17,989 nt of DNA from positions 1 to 17,989 of the forward strand of contig JAZSLS010000087.1 in the NCBI GenBank assembly GCA_045535465.1, in the 5' to 3' direction. Under the pieces are notes generated by a model. It was not told the DNA's origin, ran no database searches, and saw nothing but the letters and a program-made list of their open reading frames with translations. The number at the start of each line of letters is the position of its first letter. Position 1 is the stretch's first letter. A program made the position numbers and the translations under genes. This document shows, in pieces, positions 1 through 6,927 of the stretch. This stretch comes from SIG636 sp045535465. Its GTDB lineage: Bacteria; Bacillota; Clostridia; Oscillospirales; CAG-382.

Positions 1-2
1 AG

Positions 3-2039
3 ATAAATGACTGGCGTGTTAAGGAAAACAGCACCGTTACCTATTCCGTGGGCGGTCTTATCCTTAGCAACTGCGGCGCCATTACCGCTAACTATTGGCT
101 TTCCGAGATATATGATGACGAGATAGCAGATGCGCACCGTAATGCGGATATCCATTTGCACGACCTTTCTATGCTTACAGGCTACTGTGCAGGCTGGTCT
201 CTTCGCCAGCTTATAGAGGAAGGTCTTGGCGGCGTAAGAGGCAAAATCACCAGCGCACCTGCCAGCCACCTTGCAACCCTTTGTAACCAGATGGTTAACT
301 TCCTTGGCATTATGCAAAACGAGTGGGCAGGCGCACAGGCGTGTTCTTCCTTCGATACCTACCTTGCTCCCTTTGTTAAGGTTGATAACCTTAGCTACGA
401 ACAGACTAAAAAGTGTATAGAAAGCTTTGTTTTCGGCGTTAACACTCCCAGCCGTTGGGGTACTCAGGCACCCTTCTCCAACATCACTCTTGACTGGACT
501 GTTCCTGCAGACCTTGCTGACCAGCCTGCGATAGTTGGCGGCAAGAAAATGGACTTTACCTACGGTGACTGTAAGAAGGAAATGGATATGGTTAACCGTG
601 CTTTTATCGAAACTATGATAGAAGGCGACGCTAACGGCAGAGGTTTTCAGTACCCTATCCCCACCTACTCCATCACCCGTGATTTTGACTGGAGCGAGAC
701 CGAGAACAACAAGCTTCTCTTTGAAATGACCACCAAGTACGGCACCCCCTACTTCTCCAACTATATCAACAGCGATATGGAGCCTTCCGACGTAAGAAGT
801 ATGTGCTGCCGTTTGCGTCTTGACCTCAGAGAGCTTAGAAAGAAAAGCGGCGGCTTCTTCGGCAGCGGCGAAAGCACCGGCTCTGTAGGCGTTGTTACCA
901 TCAATATGCCTCGTATAGCATATCTTGCTACCAGCAAGGCAGACTTTTATGCAAGGCTTGACCGCCTTATGGATATTTCGGCTCGTTCCCTTAAGGTTAA
1001 GCGTACAGTCATCTCCAAGCTTATGGACGAGGGTCTTTATCCCTATACCCAGCGTTATCTCGGTAACTTCAACAACCACTTCAGCACCATAGGTCTTGTT
1101 GGTATGAACGAGGTTGGTCTTAACGCAAAGTGGCTTGGTCACGATATGACGGACGTTGAAACTCAGGAGTTTACCAAGGACGTGCTTAACCATATGAGAG
1201 AGCGTCTTTCCGATTATCAGGAAAAATACGGCGACCTTTACAACCTTGAAGCTACTCCTGCTGAATCTACCTCTTACCGTCTTGCAAAGCACGACGTTAA
1301 GCGTTACCCCGGCATAAGAACTGCCGCTAAGGATGGGGAAACTCCTTACTACACCAACTCCAGCCACCTTCCCGTTGGCTTTACCTCTGATATATTTGAA
1401 GCTCTTGACATTCAGGACGAGCTTCAGACCCTTTACACCAGCGGCACTGTTTTCCACGCCTTCCTTGGCGAAAAGCTTCCCGATTGGAAGGCAGCGGCAA
1501 ACCTTGTTCGCACTATTGCCGAAAACTACAAGCTTCCTTACTACACCCTTTCTCCTACCTATTCCGTTTGCGCTAACCACGGCTACCTGGTAGGCGAGCA
1601 GAAGACCTGCCCCGAATGCGGTGCAGCAACCGAGGTTTACAGCCGTATTACAGGCTACTACCGCCCTGTTCAGAACTGGAACGACGGTAAAACTCAGGAA
1701 TATAAGGACAGACGTGTTTACGAAATTGATACCGCTGCGCTTGAAAAGACAGAGGCTGCTGCTCCCGAAGCAAAAGCTGCAGATACCTGCGTTGCTCCCG
1801 AAACGGGCGCAAAGATACTTCTTTTTGCAACCAAGACCTGCCCCAAATGCAAGATAGCGCAGGCAGAGCTTGATAAAAAGGGCATCCCCTACGAAAAGCT
1901 TTTCGTTGAGGATAACAGAGAGCTGGCAACAAGCTACGGTCTTAAGCAAGCACCCACAATAGTTGTTGCAGGCGAAAGCACCACTCTTTACGCAGACCTT
2001 CCTGCGGTTAAGGAATTTATTAAAAACTACACTTGCTAA
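3..2039 (+). CDS. nrdD: Anaerobic ribonucleoside-triphosphate reductase with fused C-terminal glutaredoxin-like domain (5' partial)
   Basis: Class III ribonucleotide reductase: reduces ribonucleoside triphosphates to deoxynucleotides in the cytoplasm by glycyl-radical chemistry. The frame is open to the left window edge, so the start and any ATP-cone lie outside; 678 residues are visible. Numbering from the in-frame GTG at 48: MCCRL at 252-256, whose second Cys fits the thiyl-radical Cys of the family; a zinc site C508, H511, C521, C524; and the glycyl-radical loop SRITGYYRPVQNWNDGK, with Gly536 the probable radical site. An Ala/Glu-rich linker (about 562-585) then leads to an appended thioredoxin-fold segment with CPKC (598-601) and a cis-Pro-like QAPTI (634-638). 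The fused domain probably re-reduces the active-site disulfide, as NrdH, thioredoxin or glutaredoxin do for formate-independent class III enzymes; this role is inferred. No nrdG activase gene is visible in the window. trxB follows after 11 bases. Confidence 0.95.
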   Translation: MNDWRVKENSTVTYSVGGLILSNCGAITANYWLSEIYDDEIADAHRNADIHLHDLSMLTGYCAGWSLRQLIEEGLGGVRGKITSAPASHLATLCNQMVNFLGIMQNEWAGAQACSSFDTYLAPFVKVDNLSYEQTKKCIESFVFGVNTPSRWGTQAPFSNITLDWTVPADLADQPAIVGGKKMDFTYGDCKKEMDMVNRAFIETMIEGDANGRGFQYPIPTYSITRDFDWSETENNKLLFEMTTKYGTPYFSNYINSDMEPSDVRSMCCRLRLDLRELRKKSGGFFGSGESTGSVGVVTINMPRIAYLATSKADFYARLDRLMDISARSLKVKRTVISKLMDEGLYPYTQRYLGNFNNHFSTIGLVGMNEVGLNAKWLGHDMTDVETQEFTKDVLNHMRERLSDYQEKYGDLYNLEATPAESTSYRLAKHDVKRYPGIRTAAKDGETPYYTNSSHLPVGFTSDIFEALDIQDELQTLYTSGTVFHAFLGEKLPDWKAAANLVRTIAENYKLPYYTLSPTYSVCANHGYLVGEQKTCPECGAATEVYSRITGYYRPVQNWNDGKTQEYKDRRVYEIDTAALEKTEAAAPEAKAADTCVAPETGAKILLFATKTCPKCKIAQAELDKKGIPYEKLFVEDNRELATSYGLKQAPTIVVAGESTTLYADLPAVKEFIKNYTC

Positions 2040-2050
2040 GGTAAACGGCT

Positions 2051-2956
2051 ATGTATGATATAATCATAATCGGCGCAGGCCCTGCGGGGCTTACCGCCGC
2101 AGTTTATGCCCGTCGTGCAGGGAAAAGCGTTCTTATATTGGAACGCTCCACCTTTGGAGGACAGGTTACCTACTCACCAAAAATTGAAAACTTTCCCGCT
2201 TACCTTTCTATAAGCGGCGCAGAGCTTGCGGATAAGCTTGTTGAACAGGCGCTTTCTCAGGGTGCGGATATAGAAATGGAAACGGTAACGGCAGTAGCAA
2301 AGACCGAAGGCGGCTTTAAGGTAAGCACCGAGGGCGAAAGCTACGAAAGCCGTGCGGTAATAATTGCCGCCGGCGTACGCCATCGTTTGTTGGGATTGGA
2401 TAAGGAAACCGACTTTATCGGTAACGGCATAAGCTTTTGCGCCGTGTGCGATGGTGCTTTCTATGAAGGCGGCACCGTTGCGGTTATAGGCGGCGGCAAC
2501 AGTGCCCTGCAGGAGGCTCTTATGCTCTCCGAGCTGTGCCGTAAGGTTTACGTGGTGCAAAACCTTGACACTCTTACAGGCGAGGAAAGCCTTAGAACGC
2601 AGCTTTACTCTAAGGACAACGTAGAGGTAATACTCGGCACCGTTGTTAAGTCCCTTGAGGGCGAGGATAGTCTTAAGGCGATAAATATTGAAAACACAGG
2701 CAACGGCGAAAGCCGTATCCTTACGGTAGACGGTATGTTTATTGCCATAGGCCTTGTACCTGAAAACGACATTTACGGTGATTTGGCGGAGCTTGACCGT
2801 GGCTATATAGCCTCCGATGAGGGCTGCAGAACCAAAACCGAGGGGGTTTACGTTGCGGGTGACTGCCGTACCAAAACGGTAAGACAGATAACCACCGCAG
2901 TTGCCGACGGTGCAACAGCGGCACTGGCTGCTTGCAACTATTTAGATAAAAGATAA
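2051..2956 (+). CDS. trxB: Thioredoxin reductase-like FAD flavoprotein
   Basis: Low-molecular-weight thioredoxin-reductase family, 301 residues, close to the usual 300-320. It probably moves electrons through FAD and a redox-active disulfide to a thioredoxin/glutaredoxin partner. Visible motifs: N-terminal FAD-binding GAGPAG (8-13), GGQ at 36-38, redox centre CAVC followed by DG (130-135), a second nucleotide-binding GGGNSA (147-152), and the C-terminal FAD-contact GDCRTKTVRQI (270-280). The HRRxxxR motif that normally binds the NADPH phosphate is missing; the matching place reads VVQNLDTLTGEESLR (168-182). The cofactor may therefore be NADH, ferredoxin or something else. It lies 11 bases after nrdD with an AAGG ribosome site, so the two are probably co-transcribed and the fused CPKC domain of NrdD is the likely substrate (inference). 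A general housekeeping TrxB cannot be excluded. Confidence 0.9.
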   Translation: MYDIIIIGAGPAGLTAAVYARRAGKSVLILERSTFGGQVTYSPKIENFPAYLSISGAELADKLVEQALSQGADIEMETVTAVAKTEGGFKVSTEGESYESRAVIIAAGVRHRLLGLDKETDFIGNGISFCAVCDGAFYEGGTVAVIGGGNSALQEALMLSELCRKVYVVQNLDTLTGEESLRTQLYSKDNVEVILGTVVKSLEGEDSLKAINIENTGNGESRILTVDGMFIAIGLVPENDIYGDLAELDRGYIASDEGCRTKTEGVYVAGDCRTKTVRQITTAVADGATAALAACNYLDKR

Positions 2957-2965
2957 CACAAAGGG

Positions 2966-2986
2966 GGCTGTAATTTCTTTACAGCC
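2966..2986. repeat. Hairpin, short copy of the end palindrome
   Basis: Perfect 8-base stem GGCTGTAA / TTACAGCC with a 5-base loop TTTCT. It sits 9 bases after the trxB stop codon and has no T-run after it, so on its own it is a poor intrinsic terminator. It matches the larger palindrome at 3247-3282 except for a missing 11-base middle. Confidence 0.7.
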
Positions 2987-3045
2987 TCAGACCGCTGACA
3001 AAGGCACAGTGCACGAAAAATAATAAAATACAGTTACTCTAAAGT

Positions 3046-3098
3046 AGAAAATTCAGGGAGAACATCCCTGAATTTTCTGCATTTTATATATTTTTTCG
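3046..3098 (+). terminator. Probable intrinsic terminator of nrdD-trxB (inside the palindromic element)
   Basis: Perfect 14-base stem AGAAAATTCAGGGA (3046-3059) / TCCCTGAATTTTCT (3065-3078) with a 5-base loop GAACA, followed on the plus strand by a T-rich tract (ATTTTATATATTTTTT, 3081-3096). It is the first hairpin plus T-rich stretch after trxB. The T-run starts a few bases from the stem, so termination is likely but not certain. The minus-strand side could also slow the opposing operon. Confidence 0.5.
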
Positions 3099-3133
3099 TT
3101 CAAAACGAACCTCGGCTTACAGTACTCCGGGGT

Positions 3134-3159
3134 CCCCACAAAAATGTATTTTTGTGGGG
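3134..3159. repeat. Perfect 11-base palindrome
   Basis: CCCCACAAAAA (3134-3144) pairs perfectly with TTTTTGTGGGG (3149-3159) around a TGTA loop. It is enclosed by the longer-range pairing 3105-3111 / 3181-3187. There is no T-run directly after it on either strand. Confidence 0.75.
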
Positions 3160-3215
3160 TGGTAATACAGCTCTCGCCTCGGTTCGTCTTGTCTGCACTC
3201 TTTCTCAGCACTCTG

Positions 3216-3248
3216 CCAAGTTGATGACAAGGTTTGTCATCAACTTGG
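3216..3248. repeat. Perfect 15-base palindrome
   Basis: CCAAGTTGATGACAA (3216-3230) pairs perfectly with TTGTCATCAACTTGG (3234-3248) around a 3-base GGT loop. Its right arm shares two G residues with the next palindrome (3247-3282), so the two hairpins abut and compete for those bases. Confidence 0.8.
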
Positions 3249-3282
3249 GGCTGTAAAGAAACTCTCGTTTCTTTACAGCCCC
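3247..3282. repeat. Perfect 16-base palindrome, full-length end repeat
   Basis: GGGGCTGTAAAGAAAC (3247-3262) pairs perfectly with GTTTCTTTACAGCCCC (3267-3282) around a TCTC loop. It is the full-length form of the shortened copy at 2964-2986; the shared arms are GGGGCTGTAA and TTTCTTTACAGCC. It forms the right end of the proposed element. Confidence 0.85.
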
Positions 3283-3315
3283 TTTGAAAATAGAAAAAAT
3301 GGTCGAAATCGACAC

Positions 3316-3357
3316 AAATCCACCCTAGGCGTACCGTTGTACGCGGAGGGTGGATTT
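3316..3357. repeat. Compound palindrome next to the element; possible terminator for the minus-strand operon
   Basis: Outer stem AAATCCACCCT (3316-3326) / AGGGTGGATTT (3347-3357), then a 2-by-2 mismatch, then inner stem GCGTAC / GTACGC with loop CGTT (3329-3344). Flanking bases extend it imperfectly to about 3310-3363. Reading the minus strand, the hairpin is followed by a small GTCG/CGAC stem (3302-3313) and a six-T run (3299-3294). This could terminate the leftward operon, but the spacing is not canonical. The rest of the gap (3364-3488) is AT-rich with only short inverted repeats (3368-3381, 3388-3401); no gene is seen there. Confidence 0.6.
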
Positions 3358-3488
3358 TGTTCGCAGCAAAAATATATTTTTAAAATACTCGTTTTTTCGA
3401 GGCTTTTACCTCAGTTCAAGCTTTTAAAGGTGTCTAAAACATCTATGCTTTTTTGGGGGTTCGGACCTTTTACAATCCCCATTTAAAT

Positions 3489-4205
3489 TTATTGTATTTT
3501 ACAAGCGTTGACAAAGCTTTCAAACAAAGCGAGTGAAGCTTTGTCGCCGGCCTCGGCAAGATGCTCGGGGTGCCATTGAACCGCCACGCCGTAGTCACGA
3601 TCAGTGGCAACAACCGCCTCTACAACTCCGTCGGGAGAGTAGCCCTCTATAACCAAGCCTGCGCCTGCCTTTTTTACCGCCTGATGGTGCATACTGTTTA
3701 CCTGCACCGTATCCATACCGCATATCTCCGCCACCTTGCCGCCCTTTACAAGGCTAACGCTGTGGAAGGGCACGTTGTAGGGACGAGGTTGACGGTGAAC
3801 GGACTCACGTCTGTACTCGTTGGGCAAGTCCTGATAAAGAGTACCGCCATAGGCTACGTTTATAAACTGAATGCCACGGCAGATACCAAGAAAGGGCTTG
3901 TCCGTTTTCAAAAAAAGCTTGCCAAAAACAAACTCGTACTCGTCACGCATAGGGGTAAGCTCCCCGCAATGCTCGTGCAGACAACAGCCAAAATAGCGTG
4001 GATGAATATCGTCGCCGCCTGTAAACAGCGCACCGTCACAAAGCTCCACTATCTGCTTTTGTATCTCTTCATCGGCAGTCATTGGTATAACAATAGGTAC
4101 GCCGCCTGCCCTTTCGATAGCACGAACGTAACGCATATATACCGCCTGAGCCTCGCTATCCTTATAATAGGACGGAGTTAAGGCAATAAGTGGTTTTCTA
4201 TTCAT
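3489..4205 (-). CDS. Class I glutamine amidotransferase-like hydrolase (peptidase C26, PuuD-like)
   Basis: 238 residues, typical for the gamma-glutamyl-gamma-aminobutyrate hydrolase/C26 group. These cytoplasmic enzymes cleave gamma-glutamyl amide bonds with a Cys-His-Glu triad. Here the nucleophile elbow GICRGIQ places Cys109, and VQWHPE gives His212 and Glu214. The oxyanion region FTGGDDIHPRYF (61-72) and NSMHHQAV (170-177) are also present. It is the last gene of the leftward operon, 4 bases after the transketolase C-terminal subunit. An AAGGAG lies 13 bases from the ATG and a nearer TAAGG only 2 bases away, so translation is probably coupled to the upstream gene. Its substrate is unknown; no putrescine-pathway genes are near, so the name puuD is not warranted. 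Confidence 0.88.
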   Translation of the reverse strand: MNRKPLIALTPSYYKDSEAQAVYMRYVRAIERAGGVPIVIPMTADEEIQKQIVELCDGALFTGGDDIHPRYFGCCLHEHCGELTPMRDEYEFVFGKLFLKTDKPFLGICRGIQFINVAYGGTLYQDLPNEYRRESVHRQPRPYNVPFHSVSLVKGGKVAEICGMDTVQVNSMHHQAVKKAGAGLVIEGYSPDGVVEAVVATDRDYGVAVQWHPEHLAEAGDKASLALFESFVNACKIQ

Positions 4206-4209
4206 AGCC

Positions 4210-5136
4210 TTACATAAGCTCCTTAACCGCTTTAACTATTGCAGATGCGTTAAGCTCGTATCTTTCAAGAAGCACGCCTGCAGGAGCGCTGGTGCCAAAG
4301 CAATCGTTCATACCAACTCTCTTCATTTTGGTAGGAGCGTTTTCGGAAAGAACCTCTGCCACTGCACTGCCAAGACCGCCAACAATGGTATGCTCCTCAG
4401 CGGTAACAACTCTGCCTGTTTTGGTAGCGTACTTAACCACAACCTCTTTATCGATAGGCTTAATGGTATGAACGTTAACAACAGAAATATTTATACCCTC
4501 TGCAGCGAGGATATCCTTAGCCTCAAGAGCTGCCGCAAGCATAATACCCGTTGCAAAAACAACAGCGTCGTCACCCTCGCAAACGGGAACAGCCTTGCCA
4601 AAACGGAACTTATAGGTTTCCTTATCGAAAACGGTGGGAACGGCATATCTGCCAAGACGTACGTAAACGGGGCCGTCGTACTTCAAAACCTCTTCGATGC
4701 AAGCGTAAGCCTCAACAGCGTCGGCAGGGCTGATAACCATAAGCTCGGGGATGGTGCGGAGGACACCCAAATCCTCACAATACTGATGGGTTGCGCCGTC
4801 TTCACCAACGGTAACACCTGCGTGGCTTGCACATATCTTAACGTTAAGGCGGGGATAACAAACAGAGTTACGTATCTGCTCGTAAGCTCTGCCTACCGCA
4901 AACATAGCGAAGGAGGAAACAAACACGGGCTTGCCCGTGGTAGCTATACCTGCCGCAACGGAAAGCATATTCTGCTCCGCAATACCGCAGTTAAAAAATC
5001 TTTCGGGAAACTTTTTAGCAAACATACCCGTTTGGGTAGAGCCTGAAAGGTCAGCATCCATTACTATAAAATCATACTTATCGCCAAGGTTGCAAAGCGC
5101 CTGACCGTAAGCCATTCTGGTAGCTATCTTTTCCAT
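4210..5136 (-). CDS. tktB: Transketolase, C-terminal subunit
   Basis: 308 residues: the pyrimidine-binding and C-terminal domains of transketolase, encoded apart from the N-terminal domain. The complete enzyme moves two-carbon ketol units between pentose and other sugar phosphates in the non-oxidative pentose phosphate pathway, using thiamine diphosphate. Visible: DADLSGST (27-34), FNCGIAEQNM (48-57) with Glu54 as the conserved glutamate that activates the cofactor, and SHAGVTVGEDGATHQ, typical of the family. Its ATG overlaps the TAA of the N-terminal subunit by one base (TAATG), and AAGGAGG lies about 10 bases upstream, which fits coupled translation and equal subunit amounts. Split transketolases are common in Clostridia and archaea. 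A role with a different ketose substrate cannot be excluded. Confidence 0.92.
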   Translation of the reverse strand: MEKIATRMAYGQALCNLGDKYDFIVMDADLSGSTQTGMFAKKFPERFFNCGIAEQNMLSVAAGIATTGKPVFVSSFAMFAVGRAYEQIRNSVCYPRLNVKICASHAGVTVGEDGATHQYCEDLGVLRTIPELMVISPADAVEAYACIEEVLKYDGPVYVRLGRYAVPTVFDKETYKFRFGKAVPVCEGDDAVVFATGIMLAAALEAKDILAAEGINISVVNVHTIKPIDKEVVVKYATKTGRVVTAEEHTIVGGLGSAVAEVLSENAPTKMKRVGMNDCFGTSAPAGVLLERYELNASAIVKAVKELM

Positions 5137-5981
5137 TATTTAAGCGCCTCCTTTGCTTTTTGGTAAGCGGCTTCAAGCTCCGCTTCGGCTACGGCATACT
5201 GGTCCTTATTGGGAGCCTTGCCGTGCCAGCCCGCATCGTTTTCCATAAAGGAAACGCCCTTGCCCTTTACGGTGCGGCAAACTATAACCGAGGGCTTGTC
5301 CGTTACGGCTTCTGCTGCCGTTACTGCACGGTCAATTTCTTCAAAGCTGTGACCGTCAATAGTCTGCACGTGCCAACCGAAGGCGGCAAACTTTTCTGTA
5401 ATGGGTGCTACGTTCATAACCTTGTGAACGTCGCCGTCTATCTGCAAACCGTTGTAATCCACAAAAGCGGTAAGCTTGTCCAGCTTATAATGAGCGGCAA
5501 ACATAGCCGCTTCCCAAACCTGACCTTCCTGAAGCTCACCGTCGCCAAGAACTGCGTAAACACGGTAGTCCTTACCGTCTGCCTTGCCTGCAATAGCCAT
5601 ACCGCAAGCAGCAGATATACCCTGACCGAGAGAGCCCGTGGACATATCAACACCGTTTACACGGTGCATATCGGGGTGCCCCTGAAGCAAACCGTCAAAG
5701 GTACGAAGAGACCAAAGATGCTCCTCCTCAAAGAAACCGCGCATAGAAAGCGCCGCATAAAGGGCAGGACAAGCGTGACCCTTGGACATAACAAACCTAT
5801 CCCTATCGGGGCATTTTGCCGTCTCGGGAGAAACGTTCATCTTGTCAAAATACAAGTAAGTGAGAATATCAGTACAGGAAAGGGAGCCACCGGGGTGACC
5901 TGAACCTGCGCCGTGTAAAGCCTTAACTATAAGGCAACGCATTTTTGCCGCTCTTTCGGCAAGGAAATACTGGTTTTGCAT
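5136..5981 (-). CDS. tktA: Transketolase, N-terminal subunit
   Basis: 281 residues: the thiamine-diphosphate/Mg-binding half of a two-subunit transketolase. GAGSGHPGGSLSCTD (25-39) is the family N-terminal signature; MSKGHACPALYA (65-76) and STGSLGQGISAACG (114-127) follow; the ThDP motif starts with GDGELQEGQ (146-154) and ends near DYNGLQ (175-180). The frame can be read from a TTG at 5996, but a strong GGAGGAG lies inside that extension just before the ATG at 5981, so 5981 is chosen. It begins 25 bases after the rluD-type gene and its stop overlaps the start of the C-terminal subunit. The pair supplies pentose phosphates needed for nucleotides, but its place at the end of a division/translation operon is probably incidental. 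Confidence 0.92.
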   Translation of the reverse strand: MQNQYFLAERAAKMRCLIVKALHGAGSGHPGGSLSCTDILTYLYFDKMNVSPETAKCPDRDRFVMSKGHACPALYAALSMRGFFEEEHLWSLRTFDGLLQGHPDMHRVNGVDMSTGSLGQGISAACGMAIAGKADGKDYRVYAVLGDGELQEGQVWEAAMFAAHYKLDKLTAFVDYNGLQIDGDVHKVMNVAPITEKFAAFGWHVQTIDGHSFEEIDRAVTAAEAVTDKPSVIVCRTVKGKGVSFMENDAGWHGKAPNKDQYAVAEAELEAAYQKAKEALK

Positions 5982-6006
5982 AAATCTCCTCCGCAAAATA
6001 AAAAGC

Positions 6007-6927
6007 TTAATTATCTATGTATCGCAAAACATCTGTAAAAAACTGAGGCAGCGGGGCTTCAAGCTCAAGCCACTTGCCGCTTGTTGGGTGAACAAAGCCT
6101 ATGTGCTTTGCAAAAAGGCACTGTCCGTTAAGGCGAGGCAAGGTGCCGCCGCCGTAAACAGGGTCGCCTGCTACCGGATGCCCTATATGTGCCATATGCA
6201 CCCTTATTTGGTGGGTACGACCCGTTTCCAATTTAAGACGAAGATGAGTAAAGCCGGGATAGCTTGCCAAAACAGTGTAATGAGTTATGGCTTCCCTTCC
6301 GCCTGCAACCACCGCCATACGCTTTCTGTCCGTTCTGTGACGGGCAATAGGCGCATTAACGGTGCCCTTTTCGTCCTTAATATGACCGCGCACTACCGCC
6401 TCGTAGCACCTTGTAAAGCTATGCTCCGCTATCTGGGCTGCAAGGTGGTTGTGGGCTGCGTCGGTCTTTGCTACTATCAAAAGCCCTGCCGTATCCTTAT
6501 CGATACGGTGGACTATACCGGGGCGAAGCTTGCCGTTAATGGTAGAAAGCCTGCCCTCCAAATAATAAAGCAAGGCGTTGACCAAAGTACCGTCCGGGTT
6601 GCCCGGTGCGGGATGCACCACCATCCCCTGAGGCTTATTGACCACCAAAAGGTCCTCGTCCTCATACACCACCTCGATGGGGATATTCTGAGGCTTTGCC
6701 TCGATATCCTCCGGCGGTGGAAGAAAGACGACAACTGCGTCCCCTTCCTTTAGCTTGGTGCGCTTGGGAACGGCTACGCCCCCTATGGTGACCATACCGC
6801 TATCAATAAGAGCCTGTGCCCTGGAACGGCTTATATCCGCTGCCGTTGCCACAAAAACGTCCAGCCTTGCGCCGTCATCGTCTTTGCCCGCTATAAGACT
6901 TAGCTCCTCATCAAAGCTTTTGTTCAT
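6007..6927 (-). CDS. rluD: RluA/RluD-family 23S rRNA pseudouridine synthase
   Basis: About 306 residues from the chosen start. It isomerises specific uridines in RNA, most likely 23S rRNA, to pseudouridine. An S4 RNA-binding domain spans roughly residues 19-65. The catalytic domain has the hallmark HRIDKDTAGLL (140-150), with Asp143 as the catalytic aspartate, and later TGRTHQIRVHMAHIGHPV, typical of the family. A longer reading from 6978 is possible, but ATG 6927 has GAAGG 9 bases upstream and starts with the normal N-terminus. It overlaps the end of lspA by 17 bases. lspA followed by an RluD-type gene (ylyB in Bacillus subtilis) is a classical order in Gram-positives. The exact target uridines cannot be told from sequence, so the symbol is by family only. 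Confidence 0.92.
   Translation of the reverse strand: MNKSFDEELSLIAGKDDDGARLDVFVATAADISRSRAQALIDSGMVTIGGVAVPKRTKLKEGDAVVVFLPPPEDIEAKPQNIPIEVVYEDEDLLVVNKPQGMVVHPAPGNPDGTLVNALLYYLEGRLSTINGKLRPGIVHRIDKDTAGLLIVAKTDAAHNHLAAQIAEHSFTRCYEAVVRGHIKDEKGTVNAPIARHRTDRKRMAVVAGGREAITHYTVLASYPGFTHLRLKLETGRTHQIRVHMAHIGHPVAGDPVYGGGTLPRLNGQCLFAKHIGFVHPTSGKWLELEAPLPQFFTDVLRYIDN

Larger units (their letters stand above)
2959..3286. mobile_element. Putative MITE-like palindromic element with short terminal inverted repeats
   Basis: About 328 bases with no convincing ORF, directly after trxB. The left end reads CAAAGGGGGCTGTAA (2959-2973) and the right end TTACAGCCCCTTTG (3273-3286), an inverted repeat with one extra G on the left. 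Each end is itself a hairpin, and the left copy (2964-2986) equals the right copy (3247-3282) with an 11-base internal deletion. Inside are further perfect hairpins at 3046-3078, 3134-3159 and 3216-3248, and a 7-base long-range pairing of ACGAACC (3105-3111) with GGTTCGT (3181-3187). No clear target-site duplication is visible. Mobility is inferred from structure only; it could instead be a family of folded intergenic repeats or a non-coding RNA. Confidence 0.45.

Noticed and set aside
3347..3353. AGGGTGG, which resembles the start of the T-box consensus
   Set aside because: It is not followed by the rest of the T-box sequence, is an arm of a palindrome, and is not upstream of an aminoacyl-tRNA synthetase or amino-acid gene.
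2957..3488. CRISPR array
   Set aside because: The repeats are palindromes of differing sequence and size with no regular spacer length, and no cas genes are present.
5982..5996. TTG start for the transketolase N-terminal subunit
   Set aside because: This extension contains the strong GGAGGAG ribosome site that serves the ATG at 5981.
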